From contig JANQHF010000107.1 in assembly GCA_028282725.1 (NCBI GenBank), forward strand, positions 1 to 64,000: a DNA stretch of 64,000 bases, written 5' to 3'. Positions within the stretch are counted from its first letter, which is position 1, and each line of letters begins with the position of its first letter. The translations under genes were made by a program, and so were the position numbers. This document shows, piece by piece, positions 63,477 to 64,000 of this stretch. The DNA is from Saprospiraceae bacterium (lineage in GTDB: Bacteria > Bacteroidota > Bacteroidia > Chitinophagales > Saprospiraceae). The notes below the pieces were generated by a model. That model had not been told where the DNA came from. It ran no database searches and was given only the letters and a program-made list of their open reading frames with translations.

Positions 63477-64000
63477 TTGAGATTATTACAACTGACCAAG
63501 AAATTTCCTTTTCCATTAAAAGATGGTGAAGCATGGGCCGTAAAGGCGATTTCAGAGGGGCTGAAGAATGCAGGGGCGTCCTTGGATCTTTTTTCACTGA
63601 ATACCAAAAAACACTTTTCCGAAGAATGGGAGATACAACATCTCCAGAAAAAAGGCATTTATCACGATATTTTCGTTATTGATCATGTTTCTGCCAATCC
63701 TTATTTAAGAATTTTGCAAAGCATTATTACTAATCAACCTTTTCAGACAGTTGGTCATCTGTCCGGCATCGGGCTGTCCGATATGTCGAGTAAAGTGGAT
63801 CCATCTAAGTACGATGCACTGCTGGTGGAAAGTGTTTTTATGATACCTTACGCCAAGAGGTTGAAAAAGGAGAATACCAAACTAAAAATTGTGCTCAGAG
63901 CGCACAATGTGGAACATTTGATCTGGTCTCGCTATTCTGGTCTCTTTAATGGTCTCAACTCCTACATTTATCGCAGCCAGTCTCAAAAGTTAAAAAACTT
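63477..64000 (+). CDS. Glycosyltransferase (GT4-like), 3' end cut by window
   Basis: The frame is open from TTG at 63477 to the window end, about 174 residues. It starts LRLLQLTKKFPFPLKDGEAW, followed by AVKAISEGLKNAGASLDLFS, the N-terminal Rossmann pattern of GT-B glycosyltransferases in Bacteroidota polysaccharide clusters. A later VLRAHNVEHLIWSRYS segment is the usual RAHNxE motif of this group. The TTG start is favoured by a strong AAGGAAGGA seven bases upstream, and an in-frame TAG at 63444-63446 limits alternatives. The product probably acts in surface polysaccharide synthesis. Confidence 0.82.
   Translation, partial: MRLLQLTKKFPFPLKDGEAWAVKAISEGLKNAGASLDLFSLNTKKHFSEEWEIQHLQKKGIYHDIFVIDHVSANPYLRILQSIITNQPFQTVGHLSGIGLSDMSSKVDPSKYDALLVESVFMIPYAKRLKKENTKLKIVLRAHNVEHLIWSRYSGLFNGLNSYIYRSQSQKLKN

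Overview
The window reads as a chromosomal segment of a member of the Bacteroidota, most likely a Saprospiria-type marine or freshwater heterotroph. This is an inference from gene content, not from a marker gene. Supporting signs are: many Sec/lipoprotein leaders ending in a lipobox cysteine; several start-proximal copies of the Bacteroidota -7 element TAnnTTTG; frequent weak or absent Shine-Dalgarno sequences with a few TTG/GTG starts; and typical families (DUF1343/NamZ, DUF2911, EI24, HU-CCDC81/SPOR, PVC-type dehydrogenase with cytochrome c, VPS10-like repeat protein, Rhs, KorAB with a GltD-like partner). No tRNA, rRNA, transposase, integrase or CRISPR array was found.

Layout. 1-7.4 kb: 3' part of pyrF, a propeller lipoprotein, a GT1 glycosyltransferase, a DnaQ/GIY-YIG nuclease divergent from a NamZ-like muramidase with overlapping start codons, an EF-hand pseudogene, and an EI24 membrane protein. 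7.4-22.3 kb is mostly housekeeping: a hemL-histidine kinase-response regulator operon, an HU/SPOR protein, a di-haem peroxidase, a sugar nucleotidyltransferase, a dusB-cca pair, a photolyase-FAD oxidoreductase pair, DUF697/SHOCT and DUF2911 proteins. 22.5-31.3 kb is a three-gene minus-strand accessory cassette: a giant secreted Rhs protein with a YWTD-like propeller embedded in its YD shell and an unusual C-terminal domain, then a 101-residue orphan, then a lipoprotein with a C-terminal Hint domain. This is the best candidate here for a poorly described system (toxin or surface effector, candidate immunity/partner, self-processing lipoprotein).

31.7-37.8 kb: periplasmic oxidative genes (SMP-30-like propeller with a damaged C-terminus, PVC-type dehydrogenase with HEAT-like region and cytochrome c, VCBS/FG-GAP lipoprotein). 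37.9-42 kb: a minus-strand operon of M14 peptidase, Dabb lipoprotein and zinc alcohol dehydrogenase. 42.3-50.6 kb: a serine hydrolase, a badly decayed membrane-protein pseudogene, a second cytochrome c/sorbosone-dehydrogenase-like protein, an AT-rich orphan lipoprotein lying between an intact fatty-acid hydroxylase and a duplicated fragment of its 3' end, and a membrane-bound AraC-type regulator. 51-58.2 kb: a DASS transporter, a VPS10/BNR protein, a DJ-1/PfpI protein beside a pseudogene that lost its start codon and its frame, and two small co-oriented proteins. 58.3-63 kb: an overlapping operon for 2-oxoacid:ferredoxin oxidoreductase (GltD-like flavoprotein, KorA, KorB). The window ends in an 18-bp tandem repeat and the 5' part of a glycosyltransferase.

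The window is notable for gene decay: four clearly broken genes or gene fragments (EF-hand, 43.8-44.4 kb membrane protein, 47.4 kb hydroxylase tail, 56.5-57.0 kb lipoprotein) and one probable frameshift (32.84 kb). Either this genome is shedding accessory genes or the assembly carries some indel errors. The mixture of nonsense codons, start loss and frameshifts favours real decay for at least some of them.
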